Below the pieces are notes generated by a model. That model made no database searches and was not told where the DNA came from. It worked only from the letters and a program-made list of their open reading frames with translations. A program made the position numbers and the translations under genes. DNA of 64,000 nt from positions 6,435,001 through 6,499,000 of the forward strand of contig NZ_CP159837.1 of NCBI RefSeq assembly GCF_040564635.1, in the 5' to 3' direction. The first letter of the stretch is position 1; each line of letters starts with the position of its first letter. The DNA comes from Planktothricoides raciborskii GIHE-MW2. GTDB lineage: Bacteria > Cyanobacteriota > Cyanobacteriia > Cyanobacteriales > Laspinemataceae. This document shows, one piece after another, positions 1-10,839 of the stretch.

Positions 1-322
1 GATGGTTTGCGATAGCGAGGATCCGAGTGCAAATCCCTTAGTTGATGGGTGGGTGGAACGGATTCCCTTGAGTAAGGAACTGCAAGCCGAGTTAGATCGG
101 GCAACGGAGAGCGATCGCCCCTCGATTTATGCCCGCGCCGGCATTTGGCATGAAGCTTTAACCAGTCTGGCTTACCTGCTTTACCAGCATCCTGATGATC
201 CGGTGATTCTCTCACGGTGGAATGAATTTTTACGCTCAGTGAACTTGGGCGAATTCACTCAAGAACCCCTGATCTGGCCTGAAGTGATTGTTAAGCCACA
301 GCCTGCCACGGAGATGAGTTAA
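1..322 (+). CDS. DUF928 domain protein, C-terminal part (5' end outside window)
   Basis: The frame is open from the window edge to the TAA at 320-322, so only the last ~106 residues are visible. The segment WVERIPLSKELQAEL, then ...GIWHEALTSLAYL, then ...DPVILSRWNEFLRSVNLGE matches what I know of the C-terminal half of cyanobacterial DUF928 proteins: a short helical region ending in a W-x-x-L-L-x-x-V-x-L-x-x-I-like motif. The function of DUF928 is unknown. The family is often found beside CHAT, haemagglutinin-like and CHASE2 genes in cyanobacteria, and that is the order here: the next gene starts 65 bp downstream on the same strand. The ATG at position 2 is probably internal. The family call is from memory of the pattern, not a search. 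Confidence 0.7.
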   Translation, partial: MVCDSEDPSANPLVDGWVERIPLSKELQAELDRATESDRPSIYARAGIWHEALTSLAYLLYQHPDDPVILSRWNEFLRSVNLGEFTQEPLIWPEVIVKPQPATEMS

Positions 323-387
323 TCAAGTGAGTTAAACCGATGAGTTTAATATATATATATTGAATAGATTTCGAGGATAAACCATAT

Positions 388-3300
388 ATGTCGTTACGGG
401 TAGTCAGAAATCACGGTCTTCTCGTTGCCGCTATGGGCTTGCTTCCGGGGATGATTTGGCAGCCAGTGGTGGCTCAAACCATTGTTCCCGGTGGAGATAC
501 CGGCACTCAGGTTATCCGTAACGGCGATCGCCTCGACATCCAGGGCGGCGCCCTCTCAGGGGATGGCAGCAACTTATTTCATACCTTTGAGCAATTTAAT
601 GTCCCCACAGGAGAAACCGCTAACTTTCTCTCTGCCCCCCAAATTCAAAATATCTTAGGTCAAGTGGTCGGGGGCAATGCCTCGATCATTAACGGCATTC
701 TCCAGGTGACAGGCAGCAATGCCAATTTATTTTTACTCAACCCAGCGGGAATTGTCTTTGGCCCGAACGCTACACTCAATGTCCCAGGGGCTTTTACCGC
801 TACCACCGCCAACGGGGTGGGTTTTAATGGGGGCTGGTTTGGTGGCACCACTAATGATTATCAAGCCCTAGTAGGCAGTCCCAACAGCTTTATTTTTGCT
901 ACATCTGCTACATCACAGCCTGGGGTTGTGTTTAATGCCGGAAATCTGGCGGTGGGCGATCGCCAATCTCTGAATTTAATTGGTGGGATGACCGTCAATA
1001 CGGGGTCACTTTCTGCCCCAGGGGGACAAATTACCATTGCCGCAGTTCCCGGAGAAACAGAAAATTTAGTCTTAGTCCGCATCAATCAATCCGGGATGCT
1101 GCTGAGTTTGGATATCTTACCGTCGGAATGGACTGAAGCGAACCAGAATCCATTCTTAAATTCATCTTTAAATCTGATTAATCCCCTGACATTACCGGAA
1201 TTACTGACCGGCGGTAATGTCAGTGATGCCACTAATGTCACCATAAACCCTGATGGCACCGTTTCTCTGACGGGTTCCACAGTCCGTATTCCTACGGAAA
1301 CCGGCACAACCATTGTCTCAGGTCAGGTATCCGTATCTACGGAGCAGGGTGCTGGGGGCAGTGTGACGGCGATCGGGGACAAAGTAGGGGCGATCGGCGC
1401 CCAAATTGATGCATCGGGTAGTCTGGGGGGCGGTGATGTCAGAATTGGCGGAGATTATCAGGGTAATGGGCTTTTACCCACGGCTGCCAGAACTTTTGTG
1501 AGTAATGATGCGATGATTCGGGCGGATGCGAGTTCGGGCAATGGCGGTCGGGTAATTGTTTGGGCTGATGAATTAACGGGATTTTATGGCCAAATTTCTG
1601 CCCGGGGCGGGGAGAATTTCGGCAATGGTGGCTTTGCGGAAGTTTCCGGCAAAGAAAACCTGATTTTTAATGGCTTGGTTGATTTAACTGCCCCCAATGG
1701 TATTTGGGGCACTTTGCTACTTGATCCAAAAAATATTACGATTTCCAATGCGGCAGATAGTGACCCAGAGTTGGCGAGTGATTTCGTGAATACTTTAAAG
1801 AACACTCCTGGGAGTGAAGATATTACAATTAGTGTTGCCACCCTGGAAAAACAATCAGGGGATATTGTCCTGGAAGCTACAGATAATATCACCATAGCCC
1901 CTGGAGTTTCTTTAACCTTTAACTCCGCTAGTTCGGTGACATTTACTGCCGATTCAGATAACAAAAGTGGCGGTGCTTTTTCAATGGATCCGACGCAATC
2001 CATCACTGCTTCTGGAGCCGATGTGGAAATTTCGGGAGCCCAGATTACTGTAGGAACTATTGATACATCAGGCAAAGGAACGAACTCTCCCGGGGGAGAT
2101 ATTACCCTGACTGCTAATGGCATCCTGAATGCTAATAGCGGAAATATTACTACGGGTCAACTGAATTCTAGTGCTACAGGTAATGCGATCGCCGGAACTA
2201 TTAGCCTGACCAGCACAAATGGCGATATTACCGTTAACGCTGATGTTAAGGCTAACGAAGCTGCCGTGAATTCATCTAACACAGATCAGGGTACTAGCGG
2301 CAATATTATCCTCACAGTGAATGAGACGGGAAATATTGACATCACCAATGCGACTTTAAACTCTTCTACCAACAAGGGCACAGCGGGAACAATTGATCTA
2401 ATTACCCAGGGCGGAGATATTACTACAGGTGCTTTGAATGCTGGGGCAGCGAGTGGCACCGCCGGGGATATTAATATTGATGCGGCCAGTGGATTAGTGA
2501 ATATAAACGACGATGTGTCGAGCAATAATCTAACAATAAGAGGTGCAGAAATTGATTTTACTGGAGGTCCAAACTTTGTAGACAAAGGAGAAAACAAAGG
2601 AGAAAGAATTTTAACGTTAACACCATGGCCGGATAATCCAAATATTGAGATCGGATTATCCCCTGATAACACAGCGAACACACCAGCATTGGATATATCC
2701 CAAGAAGATTTAAAAGCTATAGCCAGTGGTTTTAATAAGATTATTATTGGTGACCCTGAAGTTGATCTCACAGGCACCATCACCCTAGGACTGGAAGCAA
2801 CTTTTCGATCTCCCGTTCAGATTCAAGGTGGATCAACTCTAGTCCTGCAAAACCCAGAAAGCACCTGGGATCAGGACGCAGAGAATAATGGCACCGTGAC
2901 TAATCCCGACGTGGATTTTTTCAAGATTGAGACGGTCGAAGGTGGCAAGAAAAATCCTGTTCCTGCTGCGGCGCCAGTCCAGGAAAGCCCGCCATTGGAT
3001 CTGCAATTTGTCTTGGATCAAGATGCCAACGACTCCTCAGACACCACTGGTTCTGCCTCACCCACCCAGGTTTCTCAGGCAAAACCAGAAACAACCAACA
3101 CTTCACAATCCACTGATGCTTCGGCAGCTACCCCGGTTTCAGCCCCCACACTGGAAACCGCTACAAATCCACCACTCCCGCAACCGGCAACAGAATCCAT
3201 TGTGGTTTCTGAACCCACCCCTGTGAATACGACCCCAGAAATCCCAGCACCAGTCGAAGCGATCGCCCCACCAATCACCGAAGCGATCGCCCCACCAACC

Positions 3301-5118
3301 ACCGAAGCGATCGCGCAACCAACCACCGAAGCGATCGCCCCACCAATCACCGAAGCGATCGCCCCACCAATCACCGAAGCGATCGCCCCACCAATCACCG
3401 AAGCGATCGCCCCACCAATCACCGAAGCGATCGCCCCACCAATCACCGAAGCGATCGCCCCACCAATCACCGAAGCGATCGCCCCACCAATCACCGAAGC
3501 GATCGCCCCACCAATCACCGAAGCGATCGCCCCACCAATCACCGAAGCGATCGCCCCACCAATCACCGAAGCGATCGCCCCACCAACCACCGAAGCGATC
3601 GCCCCACCAATCACCGAAGCGATCGCGCAACCAGCAACCGAAGCGATCGCGCAAATCCCATCAGAAACCGCCCCAGTTGTAGATCCGAATAATCCAGGAT
3701 CTAACCTACTCAACGAAGTCAATATTCCAGAACCAACAAATGCGGCGGATTTTAGCTTTAATACTCCGTCACAAATTGATCCGATTTATCCGTTTACTCA
3801 ATCTCGTGAACCTCAAATCTCTATCGATAATTCACTCAGCCTCAGTCTTCAAGCACCGAGACTGGACTTGAGCAACCGGCAAGAACTGGAACAACTGATC
3901 AACAGTGGCCAACTAGAACGAGCAGTCCAAATGGGCGATCGCCTATTTACTGAAGAATTTTGGGATTACTTACGCCCAGATATGAACCGCTCGCATCTGT
4001 CGTTTGCCTCAATGCAACTTCAGCTACAACAGATTGCCAAAACTACGGGGAATCAAACAGCGATTATCTATGTTTTTACCAGGGAAAAGCAGTTAGATTT
4101 AATTGTCGTTCCCCCGCTTGGCAAGCCCATTTATAAGAATGTGGCGATCAATTCCAAAGAATCTCTCTTGGAGCAAGTCGAGGAATTTCAAAACCAAATT
4201 ACCGATCCGATTTTCCGGCAAACAACGACCTATTTACCATTAGCAAAGCAACTCTATCAACTAATTATTTCTCCCCTAGAAGAGGACTTAAAAAAATTAA
4301 ACACTGATACCCTCATTTTTAGTGTCGATGCGGGTTTGCGAACCTTACCTTTGGCCGCATTAAATGATGGGGAAAAGTTTCTCATCGAAAAATATAGTCT
4401 CAGTCTGACCCCTAGTTTACACTTATTGGATGCTCGTTACCACGATATTCAGAATTCTCGCGTCTTAGCAATGGGCATCTCAGAATTTCCTGACAAAAAT
4501 CCTTTACCTGCGGTGCCCGTAGAACTGCAAGCGATCGCCAAAAAGTGGTCAGTGGAAACCATTTTCGGTCAATCGGCCACTTTGGCAAATTTACGCCGAT
4601 TGCGTTCCAAAGCCAACCCGAGCATCATTCACATTGCCACTCATGCCCAATTTAAATCCGGTCAACTGCACAACTCATACATCCAACTATCGGATCAGCC
4701 GCTACACTTGGATCAAATGCCAGAGTTAAACTGGAATAATCCCCCGGTAGAATTATTGGTCTTGAGTGCCTGCCGCACGGCGATCGGCGACCAAGAAACC
4801 GAGTATGGTTTTGCTGGGTTAGCAGTGCAAGCTGGTGTAAAATCAGCTTTGGCCAGTCTCTGGTATGCGAATGATGCCGCGACTTTGGGGCTAATGAGCG
4901 AATTTTACGCCCATTTGCGATCGACTCCGATCAAAGCCGAAGGGCTCCGACAAGCGCAAATTGCTATGCTTCAGGGTGAGCTATCTTTAACTGATGGTTT
5001 TTTGGTTGGCACCTTCGGACAAATAGAACTGCCACCAGCACTTAAAGAACTAGGGAATCGAAACTTAAACCATCCTTATTATTGGTCTGGATTTACCATG
5101 ATCGGCAGTCCTTGGTGA
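388..5118 (+). CDS. Secreted TPS-domain (filamentous haemagglutinin-like) protein with C-terminal CHAT caspase-like domain
   Basis: This 1576-residue protein starts at ATG 388, with GAGG upstream at 373-376. Residues 1-30 form a signal peptide (hydrophobic core ending near VVAQ). Residues ~35-300 are the two-partner-secretion domain, with the typical [18 protein letters not shown] motif. Then follows a beta-helix-like repetitive stretch to ~880, a Pro/Thr/Ala-rich linker, 17 tandem copies of an eight-residue EAIAPPIT-type unit (~957-1090), and a CHAT domain (~1270-1576). The CHAT catalytic pair is visible: His1419 in HIATHAQF and Cys1462 in [12 protein letters not shown] proteins are exported by an FhaC/ShlB-type pore, which is not in the window. 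CHAT domains are caspase-like peptidases. A surface-delivered protease is the straightforward inference; the substrate is unknown. The DUF928 gene upstream and the CHASE2 kinase downstream form a recurrent neighbourhood. Confidence 0.88.
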   Translation: MSLRVVRNHGLLVAAMGLLPGMIWQPVVAQTIVPGGDTGTQVIRNGDRLDIQGGALSGDGSNLFHTFEQFNVPTGETANFLSAPQIQNILGQVVGGNASIINGILQVTGSNANLFLLNPAGIVFGPNATLNVPGAFTATTANGVGFNGGWFGGTTNDYQALVGSPNSFIFATSATSQPGVVFNAGNLAVGDRQSLNLIGGMTVNTGSLSAPGGQITIAAVPGETENLVLVRINQSGMLLSLDILPSEWTEANQNPFLNSSLNLINPLTLPELLTGGNVSDATNVTINPDGTVSLTGSTVRIPTETGTTIVSGQVSVSTEQGAGGSVTAIGDKVGAIGAQIDASGSLGGGDVRIGGDYQGNGLLPTAARTFVSNDAMIRADASSGNGGRVIVWADELTGFYGQISARGGENFGNGGFAEVSGKENLIFNGLVDLTAPNGIWGTLLLDPKNITISNAADSDPELASDFVNTLKNTPGSEDITISVATLEKQSGDIVLEATDNITIAPGVSLTFNSASSVTFTADSDNKSGGAFSMDPTQSITASGADVEISGAQITVGTIDTSGKGTNSPGGDITLTANGILNANSGNITTGQLNSSATGNAIAGTISLTSTNGDITVNADVKANEAAVNSSNTDQGTSGNIILTVNETGNIDITNATLNSSTNKGTAGTIDLITQGGDITTGALNAGAASGTAGDINIDAASGLVNINDDVSSNNLTIRGAEIDFTGGPNFVDKGENKGERILTLTPWPDNPNIEIGLSPDNTANTPALDISQEDLKAIASGFNKIIIGDPEVDLTGTITLGLEATFRSPVQIQGGSTLVLQNPESTWDQDAENNGTVTNPDVDFFKIETVEGGKKNPVPAAAPVQESPPLDLQFVLDQDANDSSDTTGSASPTQVSQAKPETTNTSQSTDASAATPVSAPTLETATNPPLPQPATESIVVSEPTPVNTTPEIPAPVEAIAPPITEAIAPPTTEAIAQPTTEAIAPPITEAIAPPITEAIAPPITEAIAPPITEAIAPPITEAIAPPITEAIAPPITEAIAPPITEAIAPPITEAIAPPITEAIAPPTTEAIAPPITEAIAQPATEAIAQIPSETAPVVDPNNPGSNLLNEVNIPEPTNAADFSFNTPSQIDPIYPFTQSREPQISIDNSLSLSLQAPRLDLSNRQELEQLINSGQLERAVQMGDRLFTEEFWDYLRPDMNRSHLSFASMQLQLQQIAKTTGNQTAIIYVFTREKQLDLIVVPPLGKPIYKNVAINSKESLLEQVEEFQNQITDPIFRQTTTYLPLAKQLYQLIISPLEEDLKKLNTDTLIFSVDAGLRTLPLAALNDGEKFLIEKYSLSLTPSLHLLDARYHDIQNSRVLAMGISEFPDKNPLPAVPVELQAIAKKWSVETIFGQSATLANLRRLRSKANPSIIHIATHAQFKSGQLHNSYIQLSDQPLHLDQMPELNWNNPPVELLVLSACRTAIGDQETEYGFAGLAVQAGVKSALASLWYANDAATLGLMSEFYAHLRSTPIKAEGLRQAQIAMLQGELSLTDGFLVGTFGQIELPPALKELGNRNLNHPYYWSGFTMIGSPW
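3256..3654 (+). repeat. 17-copy 24-bp coding repeat, each unit carrying one HIP1 octamer
   Basis: GCGATCGC recurs exactly every 24 bp from 3259 to 3643, 17 times, inside the TPS/CHAT gene. Each unit encodes EAIA followed by PPIT, PPTT, QPTT or QPAT. The central ten units encode the same EAIAPPIT and look nearly identical; variants lie at both ends, as expected for expansion by slippage or unequal crossing over. The linker it encodes is probably extended and lies between the secretion module and the CHAT domain. Confidence 0.97.
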
Positions 5119-5243
5119 TTTTTTGCTTGCCCTTTGTCTACCGCAGTCCTCAGCTTGGGTTGGCTAAGTTCGATCGGGACATTTAAAATGGCTAGTCGGT
5201 AGATCATTTTTTGGTGGGCGATGCCCACTACGATGTGGGCAAA

Positions 5244-7427
5244 ATGTGGGCAAAATTTAAACAAAAAATTCGGCGAGCCAAAAAAACATTGTTCATTGCA
5301 CCCGCGATCGCCGCATTGGTGATTGGAGTGCGAATGACCGGCTTATTACAATCATTAGAATTATCAGCCCTGGATCAATTTTTTCTCTTGCGTCCGGCTG
5401 CCGAACCGGACGATCGCATTGTCATTTTGGGCGTTGACGAACAAGATTTACGTTATGTGGGAAAATGGCCAATTCCTGATGGGGTATTGGCTGAGTTACT
5501 CAAAAAAGTCAGACAGCAACAACCTAAAGCCATTGGTCTGGATATTTATCGCGATATCCCCGTACAACCGGGACATGAAAAACTGGTGCAAGTTTTTCAA
5601 ACCACGCCCAATTTGATTGGAATTAGCAAAATAGTCGGCGAACAGGTTGACCAGATCCCAGCGCCTCCAGCCCTCAGCGACCGAAATCAATTCGCGGCCA
5701 ACGATTTCCCTTACGATGTGGATGGCAAAGTGCGTCGGGCTTTTTTATATCTTAGTGATAAGAATGACGAGAATGTCTTTAGTTTGGGATTTCAACTCGC
5801 TTTGATGTATCTCAAAGATTTGGGCATTCACCCCAAAATGATCGATGAGCAAAAATTTAAAATTCAACTCGGTCAAGCACTCTTTACTCCTTTTCGGCGG
5901 AATGATGGAGGCTATGTTTGGGCGGCTGATGAAGGCTACCAAATTTTGCTGAATTATCGCGGCCCCCAGGGTTTTTTTCAGACAGTCTCGCTTCGGGATG
6001 TTTTAAACGATAAAATTTCGCCCACTTTAATGCGCGATCGCATTGTCATCATTGGTTCCACCGCTATCAGCGTCAAAGATGTTTTATTGACTCCTTATAG
6101 TACCAGGCTGTTTGATTCTTTACCCCACCCCATGCCCGGAGTTGAAGTCCATGCCAATGTCACCAGTCATTTTATTAGTGCGGCTTTAGACGGGCGATCG
6201 CTGTTGCAAACCTGGCCAGAAGCGATCGAGTGGATCTGGATTTTCTTCTGGTCGCTCATTGGCGCCACTGTAACTTGTCAATGGCGTTCTGACGGCAACC
6301 TGAATAAAATACTAATCGGCCAAACTAGCATCATAATTCCCATCACCTCCCTGGCTTTAATCCTCTTATGTTATATTGCATTTTTACGCAATTGGTGGAT
6401 TCCCCTAGTCAGCCCCCTACTCACCCTGATCGGTTCCACCACCTTTAAAATTGGCTATACCCTGTGGGAAAACCTTCTGCTTTCTCACAAACAACTTGAA
6501 GAATATGCCCGGACTCTAGAAATCAAAGTTGAAGAACGTACCCAAGAACTAAAAGATAAAAATTATGCTCTGGAACAAACCCTGCAAAAACTTCAAGCCG
6601 CCCAAAAGCAAATCATCGCCCAAGAAAAGTTAGCCTATCTCGGTTCTCTCACCGCTGGCATTGCCCATGAGATTAGAAATCCTTTAAACTTTATTAACAA
6701 TTTTGCCCAGATTTCCGGGGAACTCACGGAAGAATTAGTAGAAGAAATTAAAGCCGTATTTGAGGAAACCGAAAATGACAGCGTAGACCCAGACGAAGTG
6801 GAAAATATTTACGATATGTTGACAGATTTGAAAGACAGCGTGGCGGATATCGAAAGTCATGGCAAAAGAATTGAAACCATTATTCAGAGTATGATGATGC
6901 ATACTCCCACGCAAAAAGGTCATCGAGAAATGACAAACATCAATCTGTTATTATCCGAATCCATTGAACTAGCTTACAATAGCTATTTAGCCAAAGGTAA
7001 TCGCTGTGCCATCACTCTGGCAACTGACTACGATGAGGCGATCAGGGAAATCGAGGTCATCCCTCAAGATATGGCCCGGGCTTTTGTAAATATCATTAAA
7101 AATGCTTGTGATGCAGTTAGCGATCGCCAAAAAGCCCTAGGGGAAAAATTTCAGCCGATGATTTCGGTGAAAACGCGAAATCAAGATGAAGCCATAACCA
7201 TCTCCATCCAAGATAATGGCATTGGCATCCCTCCAGAAATTGTTGATAAAATTTTTAACCCATTTTTTACAACCAAGCCGCCTGGAGAGGGTACGGGTCT
7301 GGGCTTATCCCTGACCTATGATACCATTGTTGGAGAACATCAAGGAGACATCAAGGTAAAAAACGATTCAGAAGCATCCACAGAGTTTATCATTGTTATA
7401 CCCAAGAAAAGCTCGTCAAATCTGTAA
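5244..7427 (+). CDS. CHASE2-domain sensor histidine kinase
   Basis: The protein is 727 residues from ATG 5244. A longer reading from TTG 5211 has no better ribosome site and runs into a GGGC-rich repeat. There is one N-terminal membrane segment, an extracytoplasmic CHASE2 domain ([10 protein letters not shown]..., [14 protein letters not shown]), then about three membrane helices, a coiled-coil linker, a HisKA box ([13 protein letters not shown], His near residue 475) and a HATPase domain ([24 protein letters not shown]). CHASE2 kinases sense unknown extracellular signals. The gene follows the TPS/CHAT gene and precedes the response-regulator kinase by 34 bp, so the last two form an operon and probably one phosphorelay. 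Confidence 0.9.
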   Translation: MWAKFKQKIRRAKKTLFIAPAIAALVIGVRMTGLLQSLELSALDQFFLLRPAAEPDDRIVILGVDEQDLRYVGKWPIPDGVLAELLKKVRQQQPKAIGLDIYRDIPVQPGHEKLVQVFQTTPNLIGISKIVGEQVDQIPAPPALSDRNQFAANDFPYDVDGKVRRAFLYLSDKNDENVFSLGFQLALMYLKDLGIHPKMIDEQKFKIQLGQALFTPFRRNDGGYVWAADEGYQILLNYRGPQGFFQTVSLRDVLNDKISPTLMRDRIVIIGSTAISVKDVLLTPYSTRLFDSLPHPMPGVEVHANVTSHFISAALDGRSLLQTWPEAIEWIWIFFWSLIGATVTCQWRSDGNLNKILIGQTSIIIPITSLALILLCYIAFLRNWWIPLVSPLLTLIGSTTFKIGYTLWENLLLSHKQLEEYARTLEIKVEERTQELKDKNYALEQTLQKLQAAQKQIIAQEKLAYLGSLTAGIAHEIRNPLNFINNFAQISGELTEELVEEIKAVFEETENDSVDPDEVENIYDMLTDLKDSVADIESHGKRIETIIQSMMMHTPTQKGHREMTNINLLLSESIELAYNSYLAKGNRCAITLATDYDEAIREIEVIPQDMARAFVNIIKNACDAVSDRQKALGEKFQPMISVKTRNQDEAITISIQDNGIGIPPEIVDKIFNPFFTTKPPGEGTGLGLSLTYDTIVGEHQGDIKVKNDSEASTEFIIVIPKKSSSNL

Positions 7428-7461
7428 GAAAAATTTGTAAAACCCAAAGGGGAGTATTTGG

Positions 7462-8709
7462 ATGATTCCTAAGATTTTATTCGTAGACGATGAACCGGCT
7501 TTGTCTCGCTTAATCAAAACCAAATATAGAAGCAAAGTCAAAGCCAAAGAATTGGAATTCTTCTTTGCGGAAAATGGACTGGCGGCTTTAAATACGTTGA
7601 AAGAACAAACCATCCATATCGTCATTACTGACATTAATATGCCAGAAATGAATGGACTGGTATTACTGGATAAAATTCAATACCTGGATTTACCAGTGCA
7701 AACCATTGTCTTGTCCGCGTATGGCGATATGCAAAATATTAGATCCGCCATGAATCGGGGGGCTTTTGATTTTCTCAACAAACCCATTGACTTTGAAGAT
7801 TTAGAAATCACCATTCAAAGAGCCTTAGATCATTTAAAAAAAATTCAGGAAAATCAACAAAAACTCCAACAAGCCCAAACTCAACTTATTCAAAGTGAAA
7901 AAATGTCTACTCTCGGTGAATTAGTTGCCGGAGTCGCTCACGAAATTAATAACCCAGTAGGTTTTCTCACTGGTAACATTACCATCGCTGAAGACTATTT
8001 CACCGAAATCGTCGAACTATTAAATCTCTATGAAGAGAAATTTCCGGATCCGGGGGCAGAAATCATTCACAAAATGCAAGAAATTGATCTGGATGCTATG
8101 AAAGAAGATATTCCAGAACTCATTTCATCTATGCGAGAAGGAACCGATCGCATACTTTCCTTAAGTACCTCCCTAAGAACCTTTTCGCGATCGGATATTT
8201 CCGCCAAAAGTTCCTTTAACATCCATGATGGCATTGATAGCACCCTGCGAATTTTAAAGCACCGTCTTAAAGCTAATGAATTTCGTCCCGATATTCACAT
8301 CATCAAAGACTACGGAGACTTGCCAACCGTGGAATGTTATCCAGGGCAACTCAATCAAGTCTTTATGAATATTTTTGCCAATGGGATTGATGCCTTAGAT
8401 CAATCAAGTATGGGTCAGTCCTATGAAGAAATCCTGGAAAATCCCAAGACAATTACCATTCGCACCGAAGTCAAGCCCGAAAATGGCACAGTGATTATCG
8501 GCATTCGAGACAATGGCTCAGGAATTCCCGAAAACGTCAAAGAGCATATCTTTGAATATTTATTTACCACCAAGCCCGTTGGCAAAGGCACTGGTTTAGG
8601 TTTGTCGATTTCTTATCAAATCATTGTGGAAAAACACTCAGGGCAAATTAGTTGTGTTTCCGAACTCGGAGAAGGCACCGAGTTCATTATCGAGATTCCG
8701 ATTCAATAA
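7462..8709 (+). CDS. Hybrid protein: receiver domain followed by histidine kinase
   Basis: A 415-residue protein with ATG 7462 preceded by AAAGGGGAG. Residues 1-125 are a CheY-like receiver (VDDEP; phospho-acceptor Asp57 in ITDINMPEMNG; conserved Lys in NKPIDFED). A short coiled coil leads to HisKA (GVAHEINNPVGF, His160) and a HATPase domain (NGIDALDQ, DNGSGIPENV, GKGTGLGLSISYQ). The receiver-first order, with no DNA-binding output, suits an intermediate in a phosphorelay. The CHASE2 kinase immediately upstream is the obvious partner. No membrane segment is visible, so it should be cytoplasmic. Confidence 0.9.
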   Translation: MIPKILFVDDEPALSRLIKTKYRSKVKAKELEFFFAENGLAALNTLKEQTIHIVITDINMPEMNGLVLLDKIQYLDLPVQTIVLSAYGDMQNIRSAMNRGAFDFLNKPIDFEDLEITIQRALDHLKKIQENQQKLQQAQTQLIQSEKMSTLGELVAGVAHEINNPVGFLTGNITIAEDYFTEIVELLNLYEEKFPDPGAEIIHKMQEIDLDAMKEDIPELISSMREGTDRILSLSTSLRTFSRSDISAKSSFNIHDGIDSTLRILKHRLKANEFRPDIHIIKDYGDLPTVECYPGQLNQVFMNIFANGIDALDQSSMGQSYEEILENPKTITIRTEVKPENGTVIIGIRDNGSGIPENVKEHIFEYLFTTKPVGKGTGLGLSISYQIIVEKHSGQISCVSELGEGTEFIIEIPIQ

Positions 8710-9050
8710 ATTTACGCCAGTGATATTTTTCAGTGAAATTACCAGGCATTACCTGGCGATCGCTCATAAATGTCGCTCATAAATGTCGCTCATCAATACA
8801 TTGCTCAAACAAATCCAGGGAACTATTACTGAGCATCGATAAATATGTGAGCCAGCGATCGCCTAAAATGATAGGATAGATTATGAATTTAACAATCTTC
8901 TTTTGCTTCCAGAAAACTCCTGCATTTCGTGAACAGAAAAGCATTATCCCAAACATAATCAATCACAGTTTTAGCATCATCTAAGGATAATACTTGACAA
9001 CATACTTGGTTGTCATAATTCAGGAGAGAAACTTCACGAATATTCTGTGG
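8710..9050. other. Intergenic region, no supported gene
   Basis: It holds a short direct repeat (CGCTCATAAATGT, 8760-8795). On the minus strand there is an open stretch of about 50 codons (around 9025-8900, ...SLDDAKTVIDYVWDNAF...) that I do not recognise and that has no clear start. It may be the tail of another decayed gene next to the DUF3754 pseudogene. Confidence 0.5.
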
Positions 9051-10243
9051 TTATTCAGTGTTTTTCATCACCTGACCGCGAATGGTTTGTAAATTTTGTA
9101 AAAAGCCTTTAATATCAAAATAAATTTTTGGATCAAATTTCTCATTCATCCATTGTTCAATGATGTCATCTAATTCTTCAGGAGTCATGGGTTCTGGATT
9201 CCTTAATAGGTGATAGTAAACCAGGATAATCTCCTTACACTCTTCTTCTTCAGCCGCATCAATCAAGGATTAAAACACCCCCACATTAATCGCTAAATTT
9301 CTAAAAAATCAAGTCTCCGTAACATTTTTTTGAAATTGAATCTGTTTATTTTTGTAGCTGTTGTACTGTTTAAACGCAAAACCCCCTAGGGTGACTAACA
9401 GAGATCCGCTGGCAATCAATGCTGGCATAATATTTTTCACGTCTTCTTTTTTAGCCTGCACATAAAGCTTTTTGGGGCAAAAATAATAAATAAAATTACC
9501 GCAACAATTAAAATTATCTCTGGTAAAATAGTATAATTAAAATACCTGCCCCAATTCCCGGAATCCCAAACAGGAGTCTATCTTTCCATGTCATGCTGAT
9601 GTCCACATTAGGAAAAAAAACTCTAAATCAAAGGTATATTTTTATAGACATAAACATAATTTTTGCCGGGAATACAATTAAGCTTACTAAGTTTAATATA
9701 TTTTTTTGGCATCTTTATTCTCCATCTTAAAATTTAATTAATAAAGCCAATCAAAAATATCAATTTTTTTTGAAAATTGTTTAAATAATTTATTATGATA
9801 AACATTTTTATAAATATCTCATCGAGAATAACAAACCATCTGCTGAAAATCATTAAAATTTACCGATATTTTTAGTTATATTAATGATTTTTCCGCAAAA
9901 GCTCTTTCTAAGCTATCGGCGGATAAGGGAAAATAATTGGCTCTTTTCAGTAGCTTGGTGAAATCCTGAATCAGTTCAGTTTCCATTGCCGCAAGCTGAG
10001 TGGGGTTGGGCTGGATCCGAGATTTTGTTTCAGCATCGGGATCGAAAGGAGCGTAGTTATCTTTGTTATCTTTTAAAGTTTCGAGGGTATGATGGAAATG
10101 AAAATGATAATAAGCTGATAAAATATCACCAAAGTCGCGAAAGGTACATCAGCAAGAGATAGCTTCCCATCTTCAATACATAGTTAGATTAGGTCGGTGC
10201 GCCGATAAGGAATAAACGCTTCCCGGTCTTCATAGACTGCCAT
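9051..10243 (-). pseudogene. DUF3754 (TMEM143-like) membrane protein, decayed
   Basis: Pieces of one protein family appear in order on the minus strand. Near 10243 there is a good start, MAVYEDREAFIPYRR. Then RTDLI is followed by an in-frame TAA (where the family has Glu), LCIEDGKLSLADVPF, a one-base frameshift, FRDFGDILSAYYHFHFHHTL, and a stretch to about 9880 (LERAFAEKSLI). After an A/T-rich decayed middle come TWKDRLLFGIPGIGAG (near 9590), FKQYNSYKNKQIQFQKNVTET (near 9330), FFRNLAINVGVF, and finally the intact tail LIDAAEEEECKEIILVYYHLL (9266-9051). At least two stops and two frameshifts are present, and the span is shorter than a full gene. DUF3754 function is unknown; some members have two membrane helices. 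The family call is from memory of its C-terminal motif. Confidence 0.75.
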
Positions 10244-10839
10244 ATTATTTCTTAACTCCTTCCGATGACCCTCAGTAAGCGACTAAGGGCTTATCTGATA
10301 TGCTGCTGACAAAACTTGGTGACATTTTTTCTGCGTTTATTCTATAATAAAATTGAACGATGATCTAGTGTATATCTAGTGTAAAATATCTTATATCTGC
10401 GAGGAAATTTAGTCTATCGTTACCGAATGATTGATTGGCATGACCCCAGTAGAAATATATGGGGTAGTCCATCGGAGTCAAGACAATACAAAAGAATGCT
10501 TTCCCAAGCTAAAACGCCTAGTGGCGCCCTTTTCCGCCCTCGGTTGGGGGGATCGCTCCGTCCCATTTGCACTCTTGTCTAATATACTAAAAAATATTCC
10601 GAGATCAATTTTGGGTTAATGATGACGATCGCCTCTCAGCTTACCTGGGATAAAAAACGACAAATAGGCCAGGTTATAATTAAACTTATATGGCCATTGT
10701 TCTATTGTTTTTTGATTTATGCTTTACTCCCATCAATTTTTTCAAAAAATTCATCACCATTCATCACCAATGGGTCAATGAATCAGCAAAATTAATCAGC
10801 AATCAGCAAAATTATTGGCGAATAAATCAGTAAGAGGAC
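10244..10839. other. Intergenic region upstream of the WD40 gene
   Basis: A 596-bp A/T-rich spacer. A 62-codon open frame at 10431-10619 has no recognisable motif, no ribosome site and proline-rich, repeat-like content, so I do not call it. Near the 3' end there are overlapping copies of ATCAGCAAAATTA (10785-10815). The promoter of the WD40 gene must lie here but no clear -35/-10 pair stands out. Confidence 0.5.

Noticed and set aside
3256-3654. Regular 24-bp spacing suggested a CRISPR array
   Set aside because: There are no unique spacers, the whole unit repeats, and it is translated in frame within a real gene.
3075-3722. Long minus-strand frames (GDRFGDWW and GAIASVI repeats) opposite the TPS/CHAT gene
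   Set aside because: They are antisense readings of the 24-bp repeat; the period keeps all frames open. No start signals or independent support.
10431-10619. 62-codon plus-strand frame before the WD40 gene
   Set aside because: No ribosome site, no motif, repeat-like G/C segment in A/T-rich DNA.
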